Shown here: piece after piece, positions 25,965 to 39,984 of the stretch
Numbering within the stretch: position 1 is the first letter of the stretch
How the letters are laid out: each line of letters opens with the position of its first letter
NCBI RefSeq assembly: GCF_048771995.1
Contig: NC_133063.1
Span: 7,142,001 to 7,206,000 of the forward strand
DNA: 64,000 nt
Direction of reading: 5' to 3'
Origin: Taeniopygia guttata
Taxonomy: Eukaryota > Chordata > Aves > Passeriformes > Estrildidae
Program-made: the position numbers and the translations under genes
The notes under the pieces: model-generated
Databases searched by the model: none
What the model saw: only the letters and a program-made list of their open reading frames with translations
Told to the model about the DNA's origin: nothing

Positions 25965-26390
25965 AACCTTTTTTAATATCCAAACTAAACCTTCCCAGAC
26001 ACAACTTCAGGCCACTCCCATGGGTTCTGTCATAGAGAAGAGATCAGTGTGTGCTCCTCCTCTTCCCCTCAAAAGGAACCTGTAGACTGAAATGTTGTCT
26101 CCCCTCAGTCTCCTCTTCTCCAGGCTGAACAGAACAAGTGAACACAGCTCTCCTCATACAGCTTCCCCTTTGGGCCCTTCACCACCTTTGCTGCCCTCCT
26201 TTGGATGCCCTCTAAGAACTTAATGTCCTTGTTATATTGTTTAATCCAAAACTGCCCCTAGGACTCATGGTGAGGCCACTCCAGTGCAGACCAGAGCAGG
26301 ATAATCCTCTCCCTGGACCAGCTGGCAATGTTTTGTTTAATGCCAACAAGTCTGCCAGGGCTGGGGGAAAACCAGTCTTGTTCAGTTTTC
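25965..26390 (-). mobile_element. CR1 LINE, minus strand (part 2 of the split copy)
   Basis: Continuation of the CR1 whose 3' part is at 24,672-24,900. On the plus strand it reads 'aatatccaaactaaacctt', 'cacaacttcaggccactccc', 'tctcctcttctccaggctga', 'tgctgccctcctttgg', 'aacttaatgtccttgtt', 'gtgaggccactccagtgcag' and 'ctccctggaccagctggcaa'. All are complements of CR1 blocks in the right order. Similarity fades after about 26,390, which would be the 5' truncation point. Confidence 0.92.
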
Positions 26391-29300
26391 TGAGCTAGTG
26401 CCCTCCACTTTACTCACTTTATTTGCATTGCCATATTCTTATTTGTAAGCTGCACTTGGGTTAGGGTTTAAGTGGCTCAGTTACTGCTTTGTTACTGCTT
26501 TGGTGTCTTGGTTATGCACCTGTAAGGACAAATCTGCCTGCCAGAGTTACTTACAGACATCCTTACTCCTGCTTTTCCTCAAAAAACTGGATTCTGTGTG
26601 AGCTGAAGGCTGAAGCACACCACCACACGGGTTACCATTTGGCATAATTACAGTAGTCCAAACATCACTTTTCTTTTTGGAGGGTCCAAAGCTGCACATC
26701 CATGAAACACATCCATCTCTGCATGTTTTTCTGGCTTGGTCAGCTGATGACTCAGGTCATGACGGAGCTTCAGCATAATCCTGCCTGGTGGAGCTGGAGC
26801 ATAATCCTGCTGTCTTCTGGGGCTGCACAACCACAGATTTGCTGTGTGCCAGGTTAGCCTAGTGTCACTGGGTTACATCTTGGATGCAGTGAACAAAGCT
26901 AGGTCCCTATCTGGTTAGCAGCTAATGAATGTCCTTCTGTATCCTGCCTTTTCCTGATTGACCCTGACTCTTCAGAGCTGTCCCTTTTCTGCCAAGCCTG
27001 CTGACTGGCTATGTGAGAGCAGAGGAAAACAAGCTGTCACTCACATTTGTCTTCACTAGCCTGCTTAAGTGCCAGAGAGGAGATAAATTGACCCTCAATC
27101 CCCTAAGGGTGATCTACAATACTTTACGGTGTCTAATGGATTTTAACACCTCCAGGAAGGCAGTCTCTAAACAAAATGTTTATACTACAACTAACTTAAT
27201 TTTGCATTTAGTAGTGGTGATAGTGAAAAATATCTGAACTAGAGGGGAAGGAAATGACCTCTGAGAGTAGTTTGCATTTTTTCTTGCCAGGAGCACTACG
27301 AATGACACAACCTATGGATTTATTTGCCATGTTCCTGAGCAAAGTGTTAAAAGGTCAGAATTGCAAGCTACATGGAAAACGCACTAGCAATTCTTCACTC
27401 TGTTTTTCCTGAGGGTTATTTTGGCTTGCTGGGAGTACTCCTCTTATGAACACAAACTGGCTTGTATAATCTGGGCAAAATGAAGTATTCTAGTTTTGGG
27501 TAATAATTTGTTAAGAATCACTGTGAAAGGAGCACTGAAAGACCACCAACAAAAAATCCTTTCTGCCTGGACAGGGTCTCAGTCCTCTGCTCTAGCTCTT
27601 GAGCTCATAAAATTCCACTGGGCAATTTTTCTCTCTGAACTGGCCTTAAGCATTCAGTTTTCCATAACACAGTTTCTCAGGAATGGGCTACTGCAGTAGT
27701 AGGATACAGTAGAAGATGTGTTTTTAAACATTTTGGATACCCTGAGTAACGCAACTAGCGGAGTTGAAAGGAAGGCATGGGGAAATGGAAAAGTTCTTGG
27801 ATTAAGCTGATCAATCTATTGTGACAGAGTTTGTTAAAAGGTTATTGTAGGAAGGAATGCTTGTAAGTCATCAGATTCTCTGATGACTTTAGAAAATATT
27901 TTGTAAAAACACAATAGAACCAACAGTGCTACTACTGACAGTGCATGCACACAGTGTTTCCTTGTTTTTTGACTTCAAAATCCTGATGCCAGGGTATTTT
28001 GGCTACCATAATTACAAGCTGAATCCATACCTTTGATCTGTGTGGGAAAAAGAAGTTTTCAAGCTCAGTCTTGTCAAAACAAATTTCCCACTGCCTGATT
28101 TGGAGTGGACTGTGTTCCTTCCAACTGACAAGAAAAACCTAAAATAGTCTTGATAATAGCAGGAAAACTTTGGTATTAAGCATATAATGGTGGTCAGGTC
28201 TTTGACTCCTGTTTAGATGAGCAATTCCACAACCCTGATGACGAAATGAGAGACTGAAAACTTCTTTGTTATGCTGGGGTTTGAACATCTAACCATGATG
28301 CTAAAATTAGAAAAATCTTACTCAGATGCCCTGGCCCTGAAAGGAACATTTCCCACCTTGAGAGTAATTTAAGGGAACATAGTGATTAAATGAAAATAGG
28401 GAAAGGTGCAAAACTTGTCAAAACATCATAGTAAACCAATTCCAGATTTAGAAGCAAAACTTTGCTCTTGATTTGCAGCCCATACCTTATCTCTTATAGT
28501 CTGTATTTTTCTGAAAACCTGCTTGTGTAGAAAATATATTTTTTTTTGTGGCTGGAGGCAACCTTAGACTGGAGGCAACCTTAATTCTAAAGTAGGAAAT
28601 AAGTGACTTGATGTTATTAATGAGAAAGATTATAAGGTCAATAGTTAGTAACAAAGGAAACCAATCAGGTACTGGGAAAACATGAAGTTACTTTTATTGA
28701 TTTGGTATTTTTTCAAAAATTGTCCTCTAAATGTTGCCTGGAGGCTGCATTAAGGGGCAGAATGGAAGAACTCAGGATGAATTCCCTTTTAATTTTTTTA
28801 CTCAATAGGTTTTCTTTGCATATCAGTTTTATGAAATGCAAGGTTTCCTGCTTTACATGAAACAGACTGCTAGATATACTGATATTCTCTTAGAGAATTT
28901 GGAGTAGCAAGGATTATAAAAAATAAATAGTGAAAACCACAACATGTGTGGCATTTTTTTAAATTTAATACTCTCACTGTATTTTAGATGCCTAAATTCT
29001 GTGTCCTGAAACTCAATTTGACAATGCAAAGCCTGAATACTGAAGTATACATAATCACTGTATAATTAACCCCGTAGCTGATAGTGAATGCTTACTAGTA
29101 GAACCTCATCTGGTTCTGGAGCCACAGAACTGCTGTCATTATTAGTGGAAGTGATTCCTTTAGTATGTTGTCCAACTCGGAAATAGAAGATATTTTCAAT
29201 ACATTTTTTTTCTTTGAACTTCTGAAATTTTTCAGACTTCCACGTTACCAGTCTAATCACAGCTCTTCATAACCACATGTCCCAGTTTTGCTAGAAAGCT

Positions 29301-32300
29301 TTGAATTATTTACACAATAGGATTGTGTGCACAGGAAGTAAAACATTAGAAGCAGGAAAATCTGTAATCGAAATGAAAAAGCATCTGGTTGATTGGCATG
29401 GGGACTTACTCTCATGACCCAGAGGTTAAGAGTAAACAAGAAAAAGAACAGGTGTAAGAGATGGTTAAGTTACAGTCCTCCTAGACACCCAGGTCTTTGG
29501 CTGCAGTATAACAGCAGTGAACACATGATCCCCACGTGTGTGACCACGGGTATGCATGTGTGCATTTGAGTGTGCGTGCACATTCGTTGAGAAGGGAAGG
29601 AGCTGTCCCAGGTGGGGCTGCATGCTTGCCTTCGCATGATGAAGCTGCCCCTCACAAAGCACTGGCCAGAAGGATCCTCTGACTGTGCCATTATCACAGG
29701 ATCCGAACCAGAAGTTCTCCTGAACCTCCATGTCATTCGGCCCTGTAATACAGCACAGCACAGGGAGTTGTCAGGGAGGATGTCTTTCTCTTCTTCATTC
29801 AATATCATCCTTTCCATCCAAAGGGAAAGTAGTTTCTGGTTCCATTCCCAACAAAATTTAGGGAAGAACTTACAGGGCTTAGCTCCAAGCAGCAATTCCT
29901 TTACTGTCGACTGTTACTGAGTAACACCCCTCCGTGTTGGTCAAAGTGTTTTGTGCTACTGGACAATGCTTCAGTCCTATAAATTTAAATAATTCACTTG
30001 GAAAATATAACTTCAAGTATGCAGTGTCATCTTCAGTGACTACAACAGGAGAGTATTCAGTGAATATCAGCTGGAACTTTTCTTGCAGCTGATACAGTAA
30101 TAACTGTATAATTATTGTTATAGTAAAAACTATTTTGTCATTTCATTGAAAAATATGGGAATATGTCAGCACTACAACCACCTGTAAACTGGTAAAATGA
30201 AAACTATACTTTCTACTTCTATACTTCTATTTAAAACCATAAGTATACGTGACAGCTTTGGAATACTTGATGCAGACACATATTGTGATAAAACTTTGAT
30301 ATATAGAATGACTTTGGTTAAATAAAGTAGTTACCAAGTAGTTTATTGAAACGTGACTTTTCATGATTCTAGGTCTTCAGCTAGCAGCAGGACTTGCTGG
30401 AGGCTTGTTGGCAATATAGGGCTGTTCTATGCCTTTATCTGAGCTCTGTTTTCTTCTTACAATCAGTAAGAAGATAAGTACAAGTAAGAAGTAAGAAGTA
30501 AGTACTTACAATCACTAAGTAACAAAATGCCAGTTGCTCATGCCAGTGTAGTATCCTAACATTTACGTTTTATATGGAAAACAGTTGTAATTAATTTCTC
30601 AAATTAAGTCAACCAAAACTATTCAAGGCTTTTTCTCTCTAAAAATTGACTCCTGAATGGGTTGGTTGCACTCAAGTACTTACAGATTCCCATGGGTGCA
30701 GGAGAGGCAAGGCTGAAAGTATAAAGGTGGTGAAATACACTGGAAAGCGTACTGAAGAAAGGCCGTGTGCTCATATGAGCAGGATGCCTGGACTTATGTG
30801 GAGAACCACAGTACTGGCAGACCAATAAGATTGATAATTATGATTCTTTTTGGGGTTTTTGCCCATTCAATGTTAGACTTACAGCAACAGTAATGTGGTA
30901 CAGTACAGTCACAAGAAGATAATTCACCTGAATGAAATGCAGAAATATTCCTTCCTACATAATCATGCTCTTTGTTGGAGCATATTTAGCTTGTTCAGTG
31001 AAGAGCAAGAGGATTTTTCTTCTGAAAAGTTAGGCATGCCAAAGGACACTTCACAGCAGAAGTTAATACATAACACCGAAAAGCAGATTACATCTGAAAG
31101 TAGTTAGTCAGAGTTGTGCATTACACTGATCTAGCTGTAGGTTTCTGGAAGAGTTGCACAGAGTGAGAAATTTTCTTTTTTCCAGGAACTGCTTCCTTGC
31201 TGGTCCCTCTTCCCAAGGATTTTAGAAAAGATAATGTGATAGTAGTCCTTATAAGCAAGCAAAGCTGAGGCTCCCCTATGTTCTATGGCACCTTGGTAGG
31301 TTCCTCAGAGAACCAAGGGGGTAACATTTGTTAGGGGTCCAGCTGTGTGAGAAGAGGGTAAAGAGTAGGGGGAATAATGCAGGAAATATAGTTGACTGCA
31401 GGGATATGGCCTGTACAGAGAAATAGAGAACATCTCCTCCAAATCTTTTAGCATAACATATAAAGCTGCCTAAACTTTCTGGTTGTGCAATTGCTAAAGA
31501 ATTGATCCTATACAGCGACGACTTTTTAAAAAGGCCACAGTTTTAGCAATGTGTCACACTAAACTTTAGAAAGCACCTCTTTTTCATTAGGAAAACAAAT
31601 TGCTCTGATCAGAGAATTTCTTTGGTGTAGTTTCTGGAATGTTTAAATTCAGCCACTTCTGTGATGTGCTGACAAAAGAGGATTCCTGCCCCAGGAATCA
31701 CGGGCAAAGCAGCAGTGGGCCATTTATCATACTGCACAGCTAATAGTAAACAAACCCACTTGGCTAAATTAATGAGGGGTGTTGTCTGTAAAAGCTTCAG
31801 AGCTGAGCAGGAGATGTCCTGCAAACTGATAACACTGGTTTCCCCAAGGAGAGACAATGTTTTTATGTCAATGAAAATATTTAATGAGCCCTGTACTAAA
31901 TTCACTGGCTTCTATTTCATCCAACAAACAGAATGACGCACTAAAAGATGAATAAGGAAAATCATCATGTTGGCTGCTTACACTCTGGCTTCTGACAGTT
32001 CCTAGTTAGATAATACTTTAATTATTTGTGAAGAAAGGCCTCTCTTGAGTTCTCCATTGGACTGAAAAAAATTGCTCCATCTCATCATCCATAAGCAATC
32101 TGGCTAGGGCTCCTGGCACACAGAAAGATTTCTGCATTACTTTGGTTTATGCATATTTATCAGTGAGCCAGCCAAGTTTCATCTGGCTTCGTATAATCAG
32201 AGATCAAGGACAAGATGTGAGGGCAGCAGAGGTGTTCTACCTGCTCCCCAGAACTCCTGGAAGTGCTACTTCCTTCAATTTTCCACACCTAGTTAAGGTT

Positions 32301-35300
32301 CAGTAACCATGTATTGCGTTGTTACACAAGTGCTGAGTGTCTTTTACCAAGCTGATTCTTAGAGCATAGATGAAGACTCCATTCTGAAGAAATACCTCTC
32401 TGGTTTGGACAAATTGTTCCAGTAGTCTCCAAAATCAGCAGGGATATCTGAGTCCAGCTTTCAGACACATGAGGGCTGCTCAGCCCTCCTTAGCTCAGCT
32501 CAGTGGAGGATGTTCAGCATTCTTTCATGTGAGCTAGCATTGACGTCATAATTTTGATATTCATTTCTGTCCAAATAGTTTGAAGAGGAGAAGAAGGAAG
32601 ATAAAATTATGGGATTAACTAATGTTTCTTATACTCCTCACTCAGTGTATGCTATTTAGGTGACTGTAAGCATAATCGGTCATTAACTCAGGTAAGCTTA
32701 CCCTTCCAAGTTTGATTGAGAATGTAAATGTCTTCCCAGGACAGCTACATGCAGTGAAGTGACACTTTAATAGCAAATTTCCCTGAAACTTTCTTGACTA
32801 AAGACAGGATTTGCAGTAAATTACACACTGGGCAAGTAATGGGCTGGCTACTTTCTGCTTAGGTCTTAAATCATGACGGTTACATTGAGCCACGAAAAGA
32901 GAAAAGATTAGGGCTGTACCTAGTTTAAGCTAGGTACTTAGCTTAAGTCACTGAGAGCCCAGAGGCTGGCAGAGAATGGTATTATTCTGTTGCATTCTTT
33001 TCAACAGAGTGGTTGTGTAGTGCAGGGTTTAGATGCATTTCCATCAACACGAGGAGGGCTGTGCATGGTATCTGGAAAACTTTTCACTCTTTTCTAAACA
33101 AAATTGATGCCTTGATATGTTAACTATGTTTCAAGAGACAAAAAAAGAAGGTGATATCAGTGGATCAGGAGTAACTCTTCAAAATGCCTTTGTGAGGGTG
33201 GTAAGCTACTGATGCTCTATTAACAAAGAAACTTGCTTGCCAAGAATATGTAGGAGAGTGAATGCTGCCAGTTCTGCATTTCAGTACTGCAAAGCTGAGG
33301 TTCAGCCCCATCAGGGCTTCCTACAGCCTGCCAAGCTGTGTCTGCTGTCACCACTGGCCTTTGTCTGAAATCTATGTAGTCTGCACCTGACTGACCTATA
33401 TTAAGTGTGCTTTCTGTTTCGTAAGAGGAGATGGAAGGTGAGGCTGATGCTATCAGAACATGAGCTATGTAAACAAAGAAAAGAAAGTGAACAAACCAAA
33501 TTGTATAAGCCAAAAAAGAGTGCAGTAGCTCACCTGAAGCTTGTCCTGGTCTAGTAGTTTTTCTGAGCAGGGATGTACAGAACCATCAGGAAAGAAAGAC
33601 CATGGGCCTAGTTTTGTGTTCATTTCACCCATATTAACATCTATAAACTAAATTATGGCAGGAGCTGGAATGCATTTTTTTGTATGTGAAGATAGCTGTT
33701 TGTTGACACTGAAAATATCTAACATGGAAGTTACTGAAAATTGTACTCAGTGTATGGCAAATATTCACAGGATCATCAGAGAACATCAGAGTGACACAGC
33801 ATGGCTTACTGCATGCATGCATGCACTGACATATGCAAAGAAAGTGCTGCATAGGATGGGTCTCATATTTGACTTCAAGTATGACCTAATATAAGAAAGG
33901 TAACTATTCAGTTTCAGTCTGAGCCTGGATGGAGAGATCCTTCACCTTTTCAGTGCTCATCCCTTGAAGAGGTTTCCTTTACTAGTCAGCCCTCAGCTTA
34001 CAGAAACCTATTGCAATATACAAAACCCTTGTCTGTGTCATCTTTGTCATTGTTTCTGTGAATACCTTTCAAACTAGATTTAAACTGCTTGTGAAGAGGA
34101 TCTGGGCCTTGCATCCTTCAGGGTTACAACACATTGAGCTGCATCCCCAGAGATTGTCTTGGGTCTGTTCCCTATTTTACATGGGCAGGATATGCTTTGC
34201 AAAGTATTAAGCACTGGAAAGTGACCTTTTAACTCACTTGTGCCAAGAAAGAACTTAATGTATGAGGTAGCCTGTACTCAACACATCCAGAGACAGATGC
34301 AGCTAGCCCATTCCCTAGTGATTTTTATAGAAAAATTGAGGCACTTTTAAGCTCAAAAGTGAAATTTTGCCTGAGTGACAGGAAACTGAAACTAAAAGAT
34401 AAGAAGCTTAAAGCTACTGTGAGAGAGAAAACGAAAACTGACAGACTGGGTACAATTGTCCCTTCCTCAGGGCTGTCCAGGCAAATATTTTCTTCCATTC
34501 ATCTGTGCACAGCACAAGTATGTTGGTCACTAAAAACTATTTCCCAATTCTGAATCCTCATTCAGAATCTTCTGGTTGACTCCCAGAATTGCACGGTTCA
34601 AGTGAAGGCTCAGATTTTGTGGTGCTAAAATCACATCTACATACGCTCCTGGATCTATGATTCTCAAATGCAATGGAGAAAGGTGTTTCAGAAAAAAGCA
34701 TATCAAAAGGAGAAGAATCCTATAGCCTTAAGCTTGATCACTGTATCTGACACACTCCCTATGGACATGTGAAATTTGATTTGCCCATCAGACCCGTGAA
34801 AATGAAATGATTTAGAACTATAAATGCAATTCAGTTTACCAAGATCACTGTCAGAGCTTGCTTAAATGTCCTTGTCTGAATTGCAACCTTGATATGTTTT
34901 TCAGGGTCTGTTTCTTTCTGGTTTTCTTCCTCTTCTCCACATCACTGTGGCACATTCCAGATCAAAGGCAAACAAAAACTTGGATTAGCACTGGGGACTG
35001 CGAGTCAAAAACACAGTGGTGAAAAGATGACCTGTGAAATCAGTTTCTCAAAGGCTCTGAGAAGGAGGTGTTGAGCAGCTCCAAATCTGGTGTTTCAGGC
35101 TATTTCTGGTGATGAGGCAATGCCAGCTGGTGTACAGGCTAGGTCAGTTCTCCCAGACATGAGGAAAACTTTAAAAAATTATGACTGGTGTGTGCTTATA
35201 TCAGGTGTGTGCTTGCTTAATCACTGAAAGCATGAAACAAACATGCTTACAAATCAAATTATCCTGTCTTAACTTCTTGACTATTAGCAGGGAGATTCAA

Positions 35301-38300
35301 CACTTTTGGGCACTGCTTTGCAAGCAGCTGTAGCAGCAGCATTGGGATTAAACCTGCTGCACACTTTAATCATGTTTGAGAGACACATGAATCTGATGTA
35401 AGTAGAATTTTAAATTCCAAGTCAACCAGAGAAACATATCATCTCCTCAAGACACAGGCTGACTCTGAGGTGTCTCTGATTCCTGATAGTTTCTGGTCCG
35501 GCGGTGAACAGCCAATCTAATTACTTGTGGCAGGTTTGTATCCTCATCCAAATATAGTTAACTGATTTGCTAAGGCATCTGCTAGGGAGCTAATTTAAAC
35601 AAATAGTAATTAATAACACTATTTAAGTGTGACAATATTAGTGATTATTCTTAGGTTCAAAGAAGCAAAAGTAGTTTTCAATGTCTAAAGGGTCTGCACG
35701 ACATCTTTTGAAGTGGCAACAAGCAGCTGGGAAGAATACTGGAAGGTGGTCAACCAATTTGTCACTCAGTGTGAGGCCTCTGACACATCAGAGAGCTCTG
35801 GTATGACAGCAGAGATCGTCCTCCTGCTGCCCTAACAGACAAGGCATCACAAACAGAAGCTTGTAAGAATTTTATACAGGTGAAAGTACACCATGATAGA
35901 AGAGCCCAACTTCTGTGGTTGTCACAAGATAAAGGTCTACAAGGCAAATGAATTTTCCAACATGTCCCATATGCAAAGAAACATGTTAGTTATATGGTGA
36001 AAACTGTCTGCTTTCTTACAGAAAGCCAGACTTACATGCATGAAGGTAGCTGTCTATCATAAAATGAGCTCATCTGCAAGGAAAAATTTTTTCTCAGCTC
36101 TGGCAATTCACTTAGTAGGTATGGGGCACAGGGGGATATGGTATCAGTCTCTAAGCTGTGCACAAGAAAATGGTCCAGTTGGAAGAGAACAGGATGGTGA
36201 CCATGTTCTTAGTGAATATTTCCCACACCAGAGACAGAAAATTTTTTATCCCTTTCTCAAGCCACTTTTTCATATGAATAGCAACCTGTAGCCTTCCTTT
36301 CATCTTTCAGTTTGTACCAAGAGGTATGAAAACCACAGTTCATTCAGATCTGCTGTGAACAGTATTTGTTTTGGTTCTTTTTGCTGATTTTGCACTTCAT
36401 GAAGAGCTAAGATAAAGTATTAGGAAGCATCTCTTTCATGGCCTGCTAGAGAAGGAGCCTTTTGGGGCAGAGGCTCTGTACAGACCTGCATTAACCATAT
36501 GACCTGCTTCCTCTTCTGCAGACAGCATACTTTCACCTTGGAAGGCTGCTTCACAATTACACTGCTGTAACACTTGATTTTCTTAGAAATGAAATAATTG
36601 GAAGTAAGAAAGAATTGGAAAGAGCCCCATGCCTCTTTTGTGCTGGACCATCAAGTGTGGGAACATCTTGGCTTCCCTTCTGATTTTGATGGGCCTCATC
36701 TGTTACTTTTGAATCAAACATGTATGAACACCAGTGACATACTGTTAAGTAGGTGGCAGCATTGATTAGTCCTTTGAAACACATAATTTCAGAGCCAGAG
36801 GTTCATTCCCATGTGCATGTGGTACTTGGCTCACATTTCTTCATCAAGCACAAAATATAATATCTCAAATGCTGTTTAAAATTACATTAAGGTGCGGGTA
36901 GAACATGTTTTTTTTCTCTGTTTTACCTCACTACAGAGAATTATTCTTCCCATTTTCCCTGAACACAGCCTCCTCCACATCTAGGGTACGTCTGCCACTG
37001 TTTTTTGTCATGGTGAAAGGGATGCAGTGATCATTGGGCAGGTTGTCCAACAAGCCAAACTCTATTCCCAGTTCAGGACATATAATACTTTCAAGGATTG
37101 TTCATTGAATTGTGTCATTCAATGTGGGGCAGAGTCAAGAGATGCCAAGCTTGGGCCAAAGGTGGAAAGCAGGCATTAAGACCTGGCTTCCTGGAAGAAA
37201 TCTTTTCCATGAACTGTTACTACGTGGAAATCCAGTGCATAGAGGTTCAGATTATTAAACCTCATGGCTATGCAAAGTCTCACAAGGACAGCTTTATGTT
37301 TCCGAGAACTGCAAGAGCCATAAAACAAAGCGTAGTGGTTTAAGGGTGGGTTAAATATGCCTGGATCCTGTAAATCTACAAATGTGGGCATTACTCGGGT
37401 TAAATATTTGGGATGATAAACCAGTGCAGGCTATATATGTAGCACCACTTACTTCCAGAGCTCTTGTGCCTACACAGCTCAGTAGCTGGTCTGGTCACAC
37501 AGCTGTCAGAGGAGCTCCTGGTTTGAGTGAAACCTATCTTCAATCATGTGGCTTGCAGTTACAATAATCTATTGTACAGGAGCAGAATTGAAATTGATGA
37601 AGCACTGAGCATAAGCCTCCCAATAAAAATGAATATCATGCCTGAATCTTAATATCATGACCTTTATAATACGGCTAGGTGTATTAAATTAGCCTGGTGT
37701 ATCAGAATTTCCTACTACTGCCTGATCATAGTGTCCTGACCTCACCTTACTCTGCTCTGAAAATTTAATATCGAGCTGCAAGGGTTAACAATGTGGTAGC
37801 TCCACATACCACCAGGACCTACTCAGGCAGGACTCTTGCCCTCTCTTGAGGTCCAAAATGTACGCTCTATTCCTCTCATTTTTTAACCTCATGCAGCTGA
37901 GGTTTCTTGGGCTGGGGCTTTTTTTTCCAGAATCCAGATACATGTATAGGAAGGGATCTGAGTAAACCCTTGCAGGTAATGCTGAGCTTTAAGCTCCCCT
38001 TTCAGCCCAGGAAGAAAGCAGTTTTCAGATTATAATGTTTGGATGTCTGCACTGCTATATGCTTTCTTTGAGTTTATGTTGTGGCTGCTAAGATGTGTCC
38101 ATGTTTGCATTAATGATTATGAGTGAGCAGGAAGGCAAGTGGAAAGGACTAACTGCAACACCTGGGGATAGTTTGCTAGTTTAAACCAGAATGCAAATCA
38201 GAAACAAATAATTGCTGCAGTTGAAATGGGAAGTTTCAGGCTTTGTTACACTATCCTTGGACCATTTCTCACTCTGTCTAATACAAAGCAAAGTCCTAGT

Positions 38301-39554
38301 GAACATCCTTACTGTGTGTTTCTTTTGGAGGAGTTTTTTTCTGGAAGTGAGAGGCCACGACCTTGACTATTATTGTTCAGAAAAGTATTGAGAACAACAT
38401 GCCTGCTACTCTTGCACCTAACCTCTGTGCAGTAATAGGGTATTTAGTTTTATAGTTCTGTGATTACTTCTATCAGAAAAAGTGACCCTGGAATAAAAAA
38501 ATTCCAGAATGTGTGTAGAAATTTATAACGGTGCATGGAGTTCCCTTCTGAGTTACAGCCCCACTGTGCTAAGCCATTCTGGCGCCAAGAAGCCTAGACA
38601 CAGTAAAGGTGCCGACTCAAGGGGAAACTTCTAATGGTGGCTGAGAGAGAAACAAAATTTTGGGTCTTCAGCATGCTGGCTTGCACCCAGTCTTACTCAA
38701 TTTTACAACTTCATGGAGAAAAGTGCTGAATCTCTACTGCATAAAAAGACCACATTGGCTTAAGGTTGTGCAAGGGTTTAATGCAGGCCTCATATGGATG
38801 CCCAAAGGAATAAAAAAAACCCACAAAAATAGTATTTTGTACTGTGTTTATAAAAGCAAAGCAAACAAGGCTCAAGCTATTCTTTTTAGTAGTCCAGATA
38901 TATGTGAATGCTTTTGAGCAAAATAGTTGGAATTTTTCTCAGCGGCAGTTGAGGCATAGGCAAGGAGCTTCATGCTTGTACAGTGAACTTTTTTCAGGTA
39001 ACATGCCAGTTTGGGAGAAAATAGGAAGATATTAATACATAGCTCAAAAATTCAACTAAAAGGGTCACAAAGGATTGGTCTGTGCCCAAGATAGCTTAAA
39101 ATATGTGTTTGTTATTGGCAGCACAACACCTTCCACACACAGAAGCAAAGAGCTGGAGTTTTGCTGCTCATTTTCCAGACTTCTTTGAAATTAGCATGAG
39201 AAACATGACTGAAAAATTGCAAACTCCAAGAAAAGTTCAGCATGAGCACATGAAAATTCCTGCCAGATCAAGAGGATCTTTAAACACTTCAAAGTGCATG
39301 CAGAAGTGCATGCTTTCCATGATGTGATAGAAACTGCTGTATCTTATTAGATAAGAGGGACTGGACAGTGCTAGTGACATCCCATACTTTGATTTGAGCC
39401 TATCCTAGATCAGTTTTCTGTTATAATATCAAAAGATTTTATCAATTGCAACTGAACACACAATTTGCAACAGTACTACTAAAAAAGAAGAAAAGAACAA
39501 TAGGGTTTTAATAATATTCTATAGGCCATATTACTAGTTTGAATATAAAGTGTT
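26391..39554. other. 13-kb intergenic stretch, no gene or dated repeat recognised
   Basis: AT-rich unique sequence. A 9-bp perfect hairpin with a 5-base loop is at 30,452-30,474, inside a local cluster of AAGTAAG-like units (30,455-30,525). A GCATGCATGCATGCA run is near 33,811. A region rich in TAAT cores is at about 35,490-35,640. No open frame longer than about 140 codons carries a recognisable motif. Old, heavily diverged repeats may be present but cannot be called by eye. Confidence 0.5.
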
Positions 39555-39984
39555 GTGCGTGGTCAGCATGGATTCACCAAGTAATCTTTACTGATCTGGT
39601 ACCTTCCACAACAAGTTGACTGACTTAGTAGACGAAGGAAGGGCAGTTGTTGTTTTCTACCTTCTCTTCAGTAGTGTTTCCATCACGTTCTCCTGTAACA
39701 TCTTCACAGAGAAGCTCATAAATGGTGGTCTGGATGAGCCAACCTCATTGAGTCTGAGACTGAATAGGCAGGCTCAGAGGTCAGTGGTCAGTCACACAGG
39801 GTCTAGTTGGAGGCCAACAACTAATGCTTCATCCCAGAGGTCAAATCTGGGAGCAGTCCTGTCCATTTTCATACGGTCTGCATGCTGGGGCAGAGTGTGC
39901 CCTCAGCAAGTTTGGTGATGGTTCAAAACTGGGAGGGCAGCTGCTATACCAAAGGGGTGTTGGGCCTTCCTGAGGGTCCCTGAC
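39555..39984 (+). mobile_element. CR1 LINE, plus strand (part 1 of a split copy)
   Basis: CR1 blocks in order: 'gtcagcatggattcaccaag', 'gtggtctggatgagc', 'gctcagaggtcagtggtcag', 'acagggtctagttggaggcc', 'cagaggtcaaatctgggagc', 'cagagtgtgccctcagcaag' with 'tttggtgatgg', and 'caaaactgggagggcagctg'. It stops at 'gagggtccctgac', the point where an LTR is inserted, and continues at 40,676. Several frame-breaking differences from an intact reading frame are implied by the divergence. It is an inactive copy. Confidence 0.9.

Noticed and set aside
29465..29920. Three mutually overlapping open frames of 98-141 codons
   Set aside because: Open on both strands with no shared motif. They suggest a locally stop-poor stretch, not a gene.
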